Part shown: positions 39,801 to 47,670 of the stretch, piece by piece | Position numbering within the stretch: the stretch's first letter is position 1 | Layout: each line of letters starts with the position of its first letter | Assembly (NCBI GenBank): GCA_039805565.1 | Contig: JBDLTZ010000241.1 | Span: forward strand, 1-64,000 | Source of the DNA: CALJIC01 sp039805565 | GTDB lineage: Bacteria; Chloroflexota; Chloroflexia; Chloroflexales; Roseiflexaceae | Direction: 5' to 3' | DNA: 64,000 bases | The notes under the pieces: model-generated | What the model was told of the DNA's origin: nothing | Seen by the model: only the letters and a program-made list of their open reading frames with translations | The model's database searches: none | Position numbers and translations under genes: made by a program

Positions 39801-40165
39801 GACGGCACCGCCTGCGTGAACTGGTCGACGCGGCGCTGCTGGGTGCGCCGCACGACGTAGCGCACCGTCACGCGCAGCAGCGACTCCTCGCTCTCCACGG
39901 CCACCGCCTCGACCATGATCAGGTCGCCGAGCCAGCGCTGCAGCGCGCCCTGGACGAGGAACTGCGTGGCGGTGGCGAGCTCGTCGCTGGCGGGCGCGAA
40001 GAGGAGCTGGAGCAGGCCGCTGCCGAGCTCGGGGCGGTTCACGCGCTCGCCGGGCGAGGTGAAGAGCACCTGCATGATCAGGTCGCGGAGGTGGTCGTCG
40101 TCCCTCGCGGTCGCCGTCTGGCCGCGCGGGTCGAACTGGTAGGGGAAGTCGATATTGACGCTCAT
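39797..40165 (-). CDS. Gp25/GPW-like baseplate wedge protein
   Basis: The 122-residue product is the small gp25-like component that nucleates sheath assembly on the baseplate. Landmarks: 'NIDFPYQFDPRGQTATA', 'LRDLIMQVLFTSPGERVNRPELGSGL' and 'RWLGDLIMVEAVAVE', the core of the GPW_gp25 fold. The ATG at 40165 overlaps the TGA of the PAAR-like gene by one base (TGATG), so the long open frame upstream is not part of the protein. It overlaps the next gene by 4 bases. Confidence 0.92.
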   Translation of the reverse strand: MSVNIDFPYQFDPRGQTATARDDDHLRDLIMQVLFTSPGERVNRPELGSGLLQLLFAPASDELATATQFLVQGALQRWLGDLIMVEAVAVESEESLLRVTVRYVVRRTQQRRVDQFTQAVPS

Positions 40166-40509
40166 CAGGTCCCCCTCACGCGCGGCTGGGCCTGCGCCAC
40201 GGTGGGCGCGCCCTGCGGGATCTGCTCGGCGCTCAGGCAGATCCCTGAGCTGGTCTGGAGGATCACCGGCTGGCCGCCGACGCGCACGCGGGTGGCGGGG
40301 GCGACCCACTGGATCTTCACGCATGGCTGCGGCTTGGTGCCCGCGCCCACCGGCACCTGGAACGGGCAGCCCGCCACGGTGAACTGGTCGTTGAGCACGG
40401 CCGCGGGCGAGCCGGCGATCATCACGCGCGTGTTGCTCGAGATGATCGCAACCTGCGCGCCGTGCTGGCAGATCGCGCTGCTGCTGGTCGTCACGATGAA
40501 GCCGGGCAT
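40165..40509 (-). CDS. PAAR-like spike tip protein
   Basis: A 114-residue protein at the position of the PAAR spike tip (Afp10) in contractile systems. It starts 'MPGFIVTTSSSAICQHGAQV' and has Gly-rich beta segments, Cys residues at about 14, 48, 63 and 90, and the ending 'QPRVRGT'. It is PAAR-like (DUF4280-type) rather than a canonical PAAR repeat. The tip sits on the gp5-like spike and can pierce the target membrane. It starts 2 bases after the spike gene stop. Confidence 0.75.
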   Translation of the reverse strand: MPGFIVTTSSSAICQHGAQVAIISSNTRVMIAGSPAAVLNDQFTVAGCPFQVPVGAGTKPQPCVKIQWVAPATRVRVGGQPVILQTSSGICLSAEQIPQGAPTVAQAQPRVRGT

Positions 40510-40511
40510 GG

Positions 40512-41006
40512 CTACGTCACCTCCAGTGCGCCGTTGTTGATCGACACCTGCGGGCCGCTGAGCTTGACGCTAGCGCCCTGGCCGGTGGTGAGCTCGACCC
40601 CGCCGGCCGTGATGGTGATCTTCATCCCGAGGGTCGTCTCGATCGTGATCCCGCCGGCGCCCGGCAGGTCGTTGATCGTGATCGTGCCGGCGTCGGTCTT
40701 GATGACCTTCATCTCGGCGAGCGCGGGCGCGGCGGGAACCTCGCCCGCGCCCCAGAAGCAGCCGCCGACGATCGGGTAGTTCGGGTCGCCACCCTCGAAC
40801 TCGACCCAGACGTTGGCGCCGACCGGCGGGACCATGAAGAAGCCGACCCCGCGCCCGGCGTAGGGTGTGCTCGGCATGGCCCAGCTCATGCGCCCGTCCC
40901 CGAGCACCGCCGGGCAGGAGACCTGCACCCGGCCCTGCTGGAGGGGGTCGATGTTGTTCTCGACCTTGCCGCGGTACTTGCCGTAGTAGGTCTGGCGTGC
41001 GGTCAT
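40512..41006 (-). CDS. Gp5-like OB-fold spike protein (VgrG-like)
   Basis: The 164-residue protein has the gp5/VgrG OB-fold: 'YRGKVENNIDPLQQGRVQVSCPAVLG', 'ANVWVEFEGGDPNYPIVGGCFWGAGEVP'. A C-terminal beta-prism-like segment follows with alternating hydrophobic residues ('ITINDLPGAGGITIETTLGMKITITAGGVELTT'), ending in a short beta-helical needle. It is the separated needle half of Afp8; the hub half is the neighbouring 379-residue protein. The start overlaps the hub gene stop by 4 bases. Confidence 0.9.
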   Translation of the reverse strand: MTARQTYYGKYRGKVENNIDPLQQGRVQVSCPAVLGDGRMSWAMPSTPYAGRGVGFFMVPPVGANVWVEFEGGDPNYPIVGGCFWGAGEVPAAPALAEMKVIKTDAGTITINDLPGAGGITIETTLGMKITITAGGVELTTGQGASVKLSGPQVSINNGALEVT

Positions 41007-42142
41007 GGCACCACCACCGCGACGGTCGAGCCCGTCCCCTCGCGCGTCAGCGTGAACTTCTGCGTATACTCCCCCTGCCTGATGGCGTGCGTGACCTTTT
41101 TGACATAGTAGAGGCCGTCGTAGCTGAAGCCGACGCCGCGCAGACCGACGAGGCTGCGGGCCATGAGCGGCAGGCCGTACTTGGCGGCGTTCAGCTCCCC
41201 CTCGACTTTGACCACGTCGAGCGACTGGTCGGTGCGGGCCTGGGCCTCGCCCATGGCCTGGGCCGCGCTCTGGCCGCTGCGCCCGCCGAAGGTCTCGGTA
41301 CGGGTGAGCAGCCGGTCGAGCAGCGGGTTGTTGAGCGCCAGCGGCGGGCGGGTGGTGAGGAAGCTGAGCACCGGGACGCGTTGGTTGGTGGCGCGGTCCT
41401 GCACGCTGCCCCGGACGGTGGCGGCGTCGGCGGGGGTGCGCTCGATCTGGATCGATTCGACGTTCGTCTCCGGCCCCATGTCCACCGTGAGGGCGCGCTG
41501 CGGGACGCCGACGCGGATGGGCGGCCCCCAGTAGGCGACGTTGACGCCGATCGCCGGGCCGGGCAGCACGTAGAAGGTGTAGGCGTGGCGCCCGGCGATC
41601 TCGGTCAGGTAGGCCAGATCGGTGGCGCGCTGCACCGGCGTGCGCTCAACGGGCAGCGGCACGTCGAATGAGATCGGCGGGATGACCAGCGGGATCAGGC
41701 CGTACTGGGCGTAGCTCAGGATGATCTTGGTGGCGATCACGTTGTCGGGCTGGGCGGGGTGCTCGGCGTTCTTCTCCTCCAGGTCCAGCATGATCGACAC
41801 GTCCTCCCCGGTGAGGGTCAGCGAGGCCGGGCTGCCGCCGGGGGCGCCGGGCTGGAGCTGCTGGTTGGTGATGATGCCATCCATGAGCACCAGCGGCACG
41901 GCGCCGAAGGTCGCGCTGATGATCACGCGGTGGCCGGCGCGGAACTGCGGGCTGGCGAACAGCATATAGTCCAGGAAGTCGGTCTTGCTGCGGGCGGCCT
42001 TGAAAACGAGCTGGAACCCCGAGCGGCCCTCATCGCTGTGGCTCACCTCGACGCTCTCCAGCAGGGCGAGGGCCGGCTCCGGCACGGGGAGCGGCACGGT
42101 CGGGCCGATCAGCAGGGTCAGGTGGAGGCCAAGCAGGCTCAT
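41003..42142 (-). CDS. gpD-like hub protein (gp27/phage late control D)
   Basis: The 379-residue protein resembles the phage late control D/gp27 half of the tail hub: 'ESVEVSHSDEGRSGFQLVFKA', 'LMDGIITNQQLQPGAPGGSPASLTLTGEDVS' and the C-terminal 'FSYDGLYYVKKVTHAIRQGEYTQKFTLTREG'. The hub is the inner ring between tube and spike. The ATG at 42142 (MSLLGLHL) is preferred to the GTG at 42172 as the better family start, although neither has a strong ribosome site. A 60-base gap separates it from the LysM gene. Confidence 0.88.
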   Translation of the reverse strand: MSLLGLHLTLLIGPTVPLPVPEPALALLESVEVSHSDEGRSGFQLVFKAARSKTDFLDYMLFASPQFRAGHRVIISATFGAVPLVLMDGIITNQQLQPGAPGGSPASLTLTGEDVSIMLDLEEKNAEHPAQPDNVIATKIILSYAQYGLIPLVIPPISFDVPLPVERTPVQRATDLAYLTEIAGRHAYTFYVLPGPAIGVNVAYWGPPIRVGVPQRALTVDMGPETNVESIQIERTPADAATVRGSVQDRATNQRVPVLSFLTTRPPLALNNPLLDRLLTRTETFGGRSGQSAAQAMGEAQARTDQSLDVVKVEGELNAAKYGLPLMARSLVGLRGVGFSYDGLYYVKKVTHAIRQGEYTQKFTLTREGTGSTVAVVVP

Positions 42143-42202
42143 GGCAATCTCGCTGAATGGCGCGGGCGACACGTTCGAGAGAGTCGGCGAGGGCGAGCCC
42201 TC

Positions 42203-42493
42203 CTACGACGGCAGCGGCACTGGGACGCGCAGCGCGCGCCCCTCCTCCTCGAGATCAAACGGGCTGATGGCGTCGTTTGCATCGGCGATCCGCCAGAACT
42301 GGAGCGGGTCGCCGAGCGCGCGGTGGGTGAGCAGGTCGAGCCGCTCGCCGGGGGCCAGCGTCAGCTCGGCCAGCAGCGGCAGCGCGGCGGCGGCGGGCAG
42401 GAAGCGGCGCTGGACAAAGGCCACCTCGCGCCCGTCGGCGGCGGTGGTGGTGGCGGTGGCGATGCCGGCGTAGCGGCTGGTGAAGTTAAACAT
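42203..42493 (-). CDS. LysM-like tail protein X
   Basis: This 96-residue protein matches gpX-like short tail proteins with a LysM fold: 'LTLAPGERLDLLTHRALGDPLQFWRIADANDAISPFDLE' is the LysM core. In Afp7 this unit is fused to a tube-like domain; here it is a separate gene directly downstream. It likely links the tube adaptor to the hub. The ATG follows 9 bases after the stop of the adaptor gene. Confidence 0.85.
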   Translation of the reverse strand: MFNFTSRYAGIATATTTAADGREVAFVQRRFLPAAAALPLLAELTLAPGERLDLLTHRALGDPLQFWRIADANDAISPFDLEEEGRALRVPVPLPS

Positions 42494-42502
42494 CGGCGGC
42501 TC

Positions 42503-43153
42503 CTAGATCAGCTTCACGTTGCTCCCGACCACCGCGCTCAGGTTGCCGGTGGTGGCGAGCGCGCCCATCGTCTCCTTGAGCACCTGGTGCGAGAGGAACA
42601 GGCTCCAGGCCGGGCTGGCCGAGCTCACGTCGGAGTAGCTGATGGTCCTGAGCCCGAGCGAGACGGTGGCGCGGATCGGGCTCAGGTTGGGGTGGTGGGC
42701 CTCCTCGGTGACGCTGAGCTCCGTCAGGCGCACGGGCAGGATGCGGCGCTTGCCCCAGATGAACAGCGTGAGCGGAGAGGTGGGCGGCAGGATCTCGATC
42801 GTGCCGAGCTTGAGCAGGAGGTTGTTGGTCATCACCAGGTCGCTGCGCGGGTAGGCCAGTAGCTCCAGGGCCGCGAGCTGCGGCAGGATGCCGGCGTCGC
42901 CCGCCACCGGGTCGCCGCGCTCGAGCTGGTCGGCGGCGTCGATCACCACCTCGAGCTTGATCGTCTCCACCGGGGCGCCCTTCAGACGCGGCGGTGATCC
43001 GGCCCTGCCCTCCTCCTCGGCCACCTGGGCCTCGAGCGAGCGGCTGAGGGTGGCGGGGTTGAACTGGAACACGATCACCCGCGGCGTCGGGTCGGGCGGG
43101 TCGAGCGAGACCAGGGCGCCCTTGAGCGGGCGCGGCGGGCTGAAGAGGGTCAT
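42503..43153 (-). CDS. Contractile injection system tube adaptor (Afp7-like)
   Basis: The 216-residue protein shows the CIS tube-adaptor pattern: 'VIVFQFNPATLSRSLEAQV' near residue 28 and later 'EILPPTSPLTLFIWGKRRILPVRLTELSVTEEA', the beta core that sits between tube and baseplate hub. The ATG at 43153 is chosen over the GTG at 43159 because GAGG lies 5 bases upstream. A tract of eight heptamer repeats (43175-43230) fills the gap to the large helical protein gene. Confidence 0.85.
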   Translation of the reverse strand: MTLFSPPRPLKGALVSLDPPDPTPRVIVFQFNPATLSRSLEAQVAEEEGRAGSPPRLKGAPVETIKLEVVIDAADQLERGDPVAGDAGILPQLAALELLAYPRSDLVMTNNLLLKLGTIEILPPTSPLTLFIWGKRRILPVRLTELSVTEEAHHPNLSPIRATVSLGLRTISYSDVSSASPAWSLFLSHQVLKETMGALATTGNLSAVVGSNVKLI

Positions 43154-43174
43154 TGGCACCTCGGCTATGCGGCA

Positions 43175-43230
43175 GTCGTCAGTCGTCGATCGTCAGTCGT
43201 TGTTCGGCGTTCAGCGCTCGGCGTTCGCCC
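43175..43230. repeat. Eight tandem heptamers inside the injection-system operon
   Basis: Eight contiguous 7-base units (gtcgtca, gtcgtcg, atcgtca, gtcgttg, ttcggcg, ttcagcg, ctcggcg, ttcgccc) end exactly at the stop codon of the 764-residue gene. They fill most of the 77-base gap within the operon. Confidence 0.9.
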
Positions 43231-45525
43231 CTAGCGCCGGTCGTTCGGGCCGAGGAACTCCTCGCCCACGGTGGCGGTGAACATAACGCGCTCGCCGCTC
43301 GAACTGGTGCTGCCCTTGCTCAGGTTACACACCCCGCAGAGCACCTGCAGATTGACGACGTTGATGTTGCTGGCGGTGCGCCGGCCCACCCAGCCGATGC
43401 TGACATTGAAGCCCAGCCAGTCACCCGCCTGCAGCTCGGCCGGCGGCGTCGCCAGGGTGATCGGCAGGCTGTCGTCCTCGGGGTTGATCGCGCCGTGGAC
43501 GCGGACGGTGGCGTGGTGCTCCTCGCGTCGCTCCACCACCAGTTCGAGCGTCGTGAGCCGGTACTGCTCCCTGAGCTGCGGCAGGCGCTCGCGCACGCCG
43601 GCCTCGCTGGCCTCCGGCTCGCGCAGCCGACTCACCGCGTCGGCGATCGCGAGGTCGAGATCATGCTGCTTCTGCTCGACGGTGCGCGTGTCGGTCGCGG
43701 GAGGCGCCTCCGCCTCCGTCGCCCCGCCTCCGCCGCGGAACAGCCCCACGGCCCGCTCGATCAGACGGTCGATCGCGCGCCAGATTGTCTCCTGCACGCT
43801 GGTCAATATCTCGCGCACCCGTCCGCTCACGTTGCCCAGGCCGATCAGCCGCGCCAGCAGGTCGATCGCCAGCGGCAGCAGCGACCCCAGGACGCTCTCC
43901 ACCCGCTCCTGCGCCGGCCCGAGCACCCCGCGCGCGATGTTGCCGATCGCGTCCACCACCGTCACCACGAGCTGCGCGAAGCGCTGGATGCCGCCGGTGA
44001 GCGCCGCGACGACGTTCCAGAGGAACTGGCCCGGGTTGTTCACGATCAGCTGGAGCGTCTCCTGGGCGCGCCCGAGGAAGGCGAAGACGTCGGCCGGGTC
44101 GATCCCGGCCACGCGGCAGGCGGCCTCGATCAGCTGTGTGATGAAGGCGCCCCAGTCGCCGGTGAGCGCGGCCCGCGCCAGCGCCAGCGCGGTGTTGACC
44201 GCCGCCTGGTAGACGTCCAGTACGGCGTTGACGGCCGCCCGTAGGCTCTCGACCACCGCGTTGACGGCGCTCCGCAGCCCCTCGGCCACGGCATCCACCA
44301 GCCGGGTCGCCAGCGTCACCGCCGCATCGACCAGCTCGGTCAGCGTGCGGGCCAGCTCGGGGAACAGCTCGCCGAGCAGGCCCTCTTCCAGCCCTTTGAG
44401 GAACGCGCCGTAGGCTGCGATCAGCTCCTTGATGAAGCCGGCCGCCAGATCGATCAGCGCCAGCGCGAAATCGCGCACGGCGTCGAGCACGGCGTTGACG
44501 GCGTCGCGGACGGCGTCGAAGATCGCGTTGATCGCCCCCACCAGGGCGTTGAACAGGTCGGCGATCAGGTCAACCGCTGCCTCCCACCAGCTCTGGTCCT
44601 CGGCGTCGCGCTCGGCCCGCGCGCGCTCGGCCTCGGCGTCGTGCTCGCCGCGCTGCACTTCGGCCTCGGCGTCGGCCTCGGCCTGGCGGTAGCGCCCGTC
44701 GAGCTGCTCCTGATCGGCGCGCACCCGCTCGTCGATCTGGACGCGCTCCTCGCGGCCGCGCTCGTCGGCCTGGCGCTCCACGTCGGCCACGGCCGCCTGC
44801 TGCTGCTCGAAGGTCTGCCGGCGCCCGGCCTCGATATCTCCGCGCGCCTCGGCCACGGCGGCCTGCTGCTCGGCGCCGGCCTGGGCGTGTGCGGCCACCG
44901 CATCACGCTGCGCCACCACCGTCTCGTTCGCGCGGTACGCCTCGCTGGTCTGGACCGGCTCGCCCACGACTGCCTCGGCGGGTGGGGCCTCGGGCGGGGC
45001 CTCCTCGAGCGTCACCTCGACGGCCGGCACGACGATCGCGCCGGGGGCGGCGGGGGTGGTGCCGGTCATCTCGGCCTGGAGCTCCGGCGTCCCCGCCTGG
45101 AGCGCCTGTGCGTCCTGGGCCAGGATCGCGTCTAGGCGAGCGCCGAGCTCGCCCGACACCTGGGCTTTGACCGTGGGCGGCGCCTCGGCAAAGGTCGCCA
45201 TCAGCCCCTCGCTATCGGCGGCGCTGTCGAGTGCGGCCTGGGAGGCTGCGACTGCGGCCTCACGCTCGGCCACCTCCGCCTCGCTGATCCCTGGCGTGGC
45301 TGGCGCCTCGGTGGGGGCGGCTGGTGTGGGTGCCTCGGGCGCGGCGACGGCGACGGTGTCGAGCCCGTAGCTCAGGCGTGGCGCGGCAGCCCCGGGTGCG
45401 GGCGTCTCCTCAGTCTCGGGCGCGGGCACATAGACGGTGCCGCGGGCGCGGTCGGCGCGGCGACGTGACTCGGACGGGCGCTCGGCCACGGCTAGGTCGG
45501 TGAGGGCGGCGCGCTCACGGCTCAT
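43231..45525 (-). CDS. Large helical protein of the injection system: tape measure or cargo, HNH-like C-terminus
   Basis: Four regions can be seen. Residues 1-170 are Ala/Pro/Glu-rich low complexity. About 195-290 is a coiled coil (RQTFEQQQAAVADVERQADE, 'DEQLDGRYRQAEADAEAEV'-like heptads). About 290-600 consists of amphipathic/hydrophobic helices with internal repeats (AVNAVLDAVRDF, AVNAVVESLRAAVNAVL). About 610-764 is a separate C-terminal module. That module contains 'VVNLQVLCGVCNLSKGS', very like the second half of an HNH nuclease (NLQxLCxxCNxxKG), but the catalytic DH of the first half reads S-I. There is no HExxH eCIS core motif. It sits where other clusters encode tape-measure or DUF4157 cargo proteins. 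The start overlaps the small upstream gene by 4 bases. Confidence 0.75.
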   Translation of the reverse strand: MSRERAALTDLAVAERPSESRRRADRARGTVYVPAPETEETPAPGAAAPRLSYGLDTVAVAAPEAPTPAAPTEAPATPGISEAEVAEREAAVAASQAALDSAADSEGLMATFAEAPPTVKAQVSGELGARLDAILAQDAQALQAGTPELQAEMTGTTPAAPGAIVVPAVEVTLEEAPPEAPPAEAVVGEPVQTSEAYRANETVVAQRDAVAAHAQAGAEQQAAVAEARGDIEAGRRQTFEQQQAAVADVERQADERGREERVQIDERVRADQEQLDGRYRQAEADAEAEVQRGEHDAEAERARAERDAEDQSWWEAAVDLIADLFNALVGAINAIFDAVRDAVNAVLDAVRDFALALIDLAAGFIKELIAAYGAFLKGLEEGLLGELFPELARTLTELVDAAVTLATRLVDAVAEGLRSAVNAVVESLRAAVNAVLDVYQAAVNTALALARAALTGDWGAFITQLIEAACRVAGIDPADVFAFLGRAQETLQLIVNNPGQFLWNVVAALTGGIQRFAQLVVTVVDAIGNIARGVLGPAQERVESVLGSLLPLAIDLLARLIGLGNVSGRVREILTSVQETIWRAIDRLIERAVGLFRGGGGATEAEAPPATDTRTVEQKQHDLDLAIADAVSRLREPEASEAGVRERLPQLREQYRLTTLELVVERREEHHATVRVHGAINPEDDSLPITLATPPAELQAGDWLGFNVSIGWVGRRTASNINVVNLQVLCGVCNLSKGSTSSSGERVMFTATVGEEFLGPNDRR

Positions 45526-45770
45526 GGCGCCCCCCCGCGAAGCTGCGCGAAGAGCGCATGGGCCACCGCCACCCCCAGCGCCGCTGAGTCAAGGGCGCCG
45601 GGCAGCTCGACGCGCAGCTCCTCGAGCGCGACAGCCCGCCCGGGCACGGGGGAGTCTGCCAGCAGCCGCGCGAGCTCGCCGCCCAGCGAGGCGGCGAAGG
45701 CATCGGCGTCGAAGGCGGCGGCCCCGTGCAGGGCCAGCGAGTCAATGGCGATGTTGAGCCGTGGCGTCAT
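45522..45770 (-). CDS. Small protein of the injection-system operon (82 aa)
   Basis: The product starts MTPRLNIAIDSLALHGAAAF and is mostly alpha-helical with acidic residues and an Ala/Leu-rich core, ending LRGGAP. It overlaps the 3' end of the ATPase gene by 29 bases and the start of the large helical protein by 4, so it is translationally coupled on both sides. Family unknown; its constant position suggests a chaperone or adaptor for the large protein, which is inference. Confidence 0.7.
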   Translation of the reverse strand: MTPRLNIAIDSLALHGAAAFDADAFAASLGGELARLLADSPVPGRAVALEELRVELPGALDSAALGVAVAHALFAQLRGGAP

Positions 45771-47670
45771 CGTCGATCCAGTCCCTCGTCTCGGCGTCCG
45801 GCAGCGGCCGCTCCAGCTTGGCGTACTCGCCGGCCGCCGCCCGCCGCAGGTGGCGCATGCGGATCGGCTCGCCCGCGTGCGCCGCCAGGAACGCCGCGTT
45901 CAGCGCGATGGTGCGGATGTTGCCCCCGGCCACGCTTAGCCGCGCCAGCTTGCGCGTGTCGAGCCCCTCGGTCTCCGCGCCGGCCGGGAAGACGCGCCGC
46001 CAGATCGCCGCGCGCTGCTCGGGGCCGGGGAAGGGGAACTGCACGACGAAGCGCACCCGCCGCAGGAAGGCGCGGTCGAAGTTCTCCAGCATGTTGGTCG
46101 TCAGCACCGCCAGCCCGCGGTAGGCCTCCATCTGCTGGAGCAGGTAGCTCACCTCGATGTTCGCGTAGCGGTCGTGGCTGTCGCGCACCTCGCTGCGCTT
46201 GCCGAACAGCGCGTCGGCCTCGTCGAACAGCAGGATGGCCCCGCCGTACTCAGCAGCGGCGAAGACTCGGCGCAGGTTCTTCTCGGTCTCGCCGATGTAC
46301 TTGCTCACCACCCCTGAGAGATCGACGCGGTAGAGGTCGAGGTGCAGCTTGTTGGCCAGCACCTCGGCGGCCAGGGTCTTGCCGGTGCCGCTGGCGCCCG
46401 CGAAGATCACGCCCGTGTCGGCCCCGCGTCCCTCGTCGTCGAAGCCCCACACCTCGTACACCTGCCGCCGCTGGGCGACGTGCGCGGTGATCTCGCGCAG
46501 CTGGTCGTGCTGGCGCTCGGGCAGCACCAGGTCGTCCCAGCCGCGCCGGGTGACGATCCGCTGCGCCAGGTCGTCGAGGCTCGGGCGGGCCTGGCGGCGG
46601 CAGGCGTACCAGAGGCGGCGCTCCAGCCCCTCGCTCTCCGCCGTCTGCGCGGCCAGCGCGTCGGCTGCCGCGGCCTGGATGGTGGCCGGTGGGAGGCGGA
46701 ACTGGGCGGCGAGCCGCGGCAGGGCGCCGTTCAGCGACGCGCCGTGCGGGCCGAGGGCCTGCTCCCACACCCCGAGCCGCTTCGTGGGCGTGCGCGCCGG
46801 GGGGCTCAGCCGCACGACGCCGTGCCGGGCGCTGATGGGACCAGGGCGCTCGCTGACCAGCAGCGCGGGTGTCGTCGCCCCGGCCAGCTCCACCCCGCGC
46901 GCGCGCTCGTCGCCGTCGAGGTCGAGCACCAGCGCGGCGTTGCTCAGCCGCGCCTCGCGCTCCCAGAGGCGGGCCAGTAGCCGCCGCTCCTCCTGGTCGT
47001 CGGGCAGATCGGCCGCGCGGACGAGGTGCGGGCGCATTCCCGCGCGCTGGGCTGCGTTCGCGGCCAGCGCCACGAGGGCGGCGTAGTCAGCGCCGCTCAG
47101 CACCACGAGCCTCCCGGCCGCCAGGGCCTGCGCGGCGGCTTCGGCAGACCCCGCGTCGGGCGGGGCGTCGTGCGGCGGAGCGGGGACCAGCAGCGCGGCC
47201 AGGCGCGCGTCGAGCTCGTCCGCCCCGGCGATCAGGTGCAGCGCGCGCTCGTCGATCGCCAGCGGCGCGCGGCTCAGCAGCTCCCCGGGGCCGGGGGCCA
47301 GCAGCTGCCAGTGGCGCAGCGGCGCGCCCGGGGTCAGCGCGCTCCAGTGGGCGTCGGGCAGCACGGTCATCGCCAGACCGAAGCTGGGGCTGGGCCTGCG
47401 CGGGTCGCCGTTCAGCTCCGCGCAGAGCGCCGCGATGCCTGAGTCGAGCTCGACGGCGGCGCAGAGCAGCAGCAGGTCGCGCTCGAAGGGCGAGAGGTCG
47501 AACGCGCGCGCCAGCCGGGGCATCGCCAGCGAGCTGTCGCCGTCGCCGGGCTCGGGGGGCTGCGCCTCGGCCCGGTCGAGCGCCCGCAGCAGCAGCCAGC
47601 GGAGCCGCGCCAGCCTGGCCATCAGGTCGACGCGGTTCGCCTCCTGCCAGGCCCTGGCGCTCGTCGCCAT
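45742..47670 (-). CDS. AAA+ ATPase of the injection system (Afp15-like)
   Basis: This 642-residue protein is the AAA+ ATPase found in all eCIS clusters. The N-terminal half is a winged/helical substrate domain of low conservation. The ATPase core spans about residues 410-600: Walker A GASGTGKTLAAE, Walker B 'AILLFDEADALFGKRSEVRDSHDR', sensor 1 in 'LAVLTTNMLENFD' and the Arg finger region 'AFLRRVRFVVQFPFPG'. It probably helps assemble or load the particle. The ATG at 47670 overlaps the TGA of the DUF4255 gene by one base (TGATG). A longer open frame to 49239 is only the DUF4255 gene read in another frame. Confidence 0.93.
   Translation of the reverse strand: MATSARAWQEANRVDLMARLARLRWLLLRALDRAEAQPPEPGDGDSSLAMPRLARAFDLSPFERDLLLLCAAVELDSGIAALCAELNGDPRRPSPSFGLAMTVLPDAHWSALTPGAPLRHWQLLAPGPGELLSRAPLAIDERALHLIAGADELDARLAALLVPAPPHDAPPDAGSAEAAAQALAAGRLVVLSGADYAALVALAANAAQRAGMRPHLVRAADLPDDQEERRLLARLWEREARLSNAALVLDLDGDERARGVELAGATTPALLVSERPGPISARHGVVRLSPPARTPTKRLGVWEQALGPHGASLNGALPRLAAQFRLPPATIQAAAADALAAQTAESEGLERRLWYACRRQARPSLDDLAQRIVTRRGWDDLVLPERQHDQLREITAHVAQRRQVYEVWGFDDEGRGADTGVIFAGASGTGKTLAAEVLANKLHLDLYRVDLSGVVSKYIGETEKNLRRVFAAAEYGGAILLFDEADALFGKRSEVRDSHDRYANIEVSYLLQQMEAYRGLAVLTTNMLENFDRAFLRRVRFVVQFPFPGPEQRAAIWRRVFPAGAETEGLDTRKLARLSVAGGNIRTIALNAAFLAAHAGEPIRMRHLRRAAAGEYAKLERPLPDAETRDWIDDDATAQHRH

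Noticed and set aside
37197..39860. An 887-codon plus-strand frame opposite a baseplate gene
   Set aside because: Same reason: the minus strand carries the gpJ motifs, and this frame has none.
43231..45525. eCIS core (DUF4157) toxin
   Set aside because: No HExxH motif or DUF4157 sequence is seen; only the helical layout is similar.
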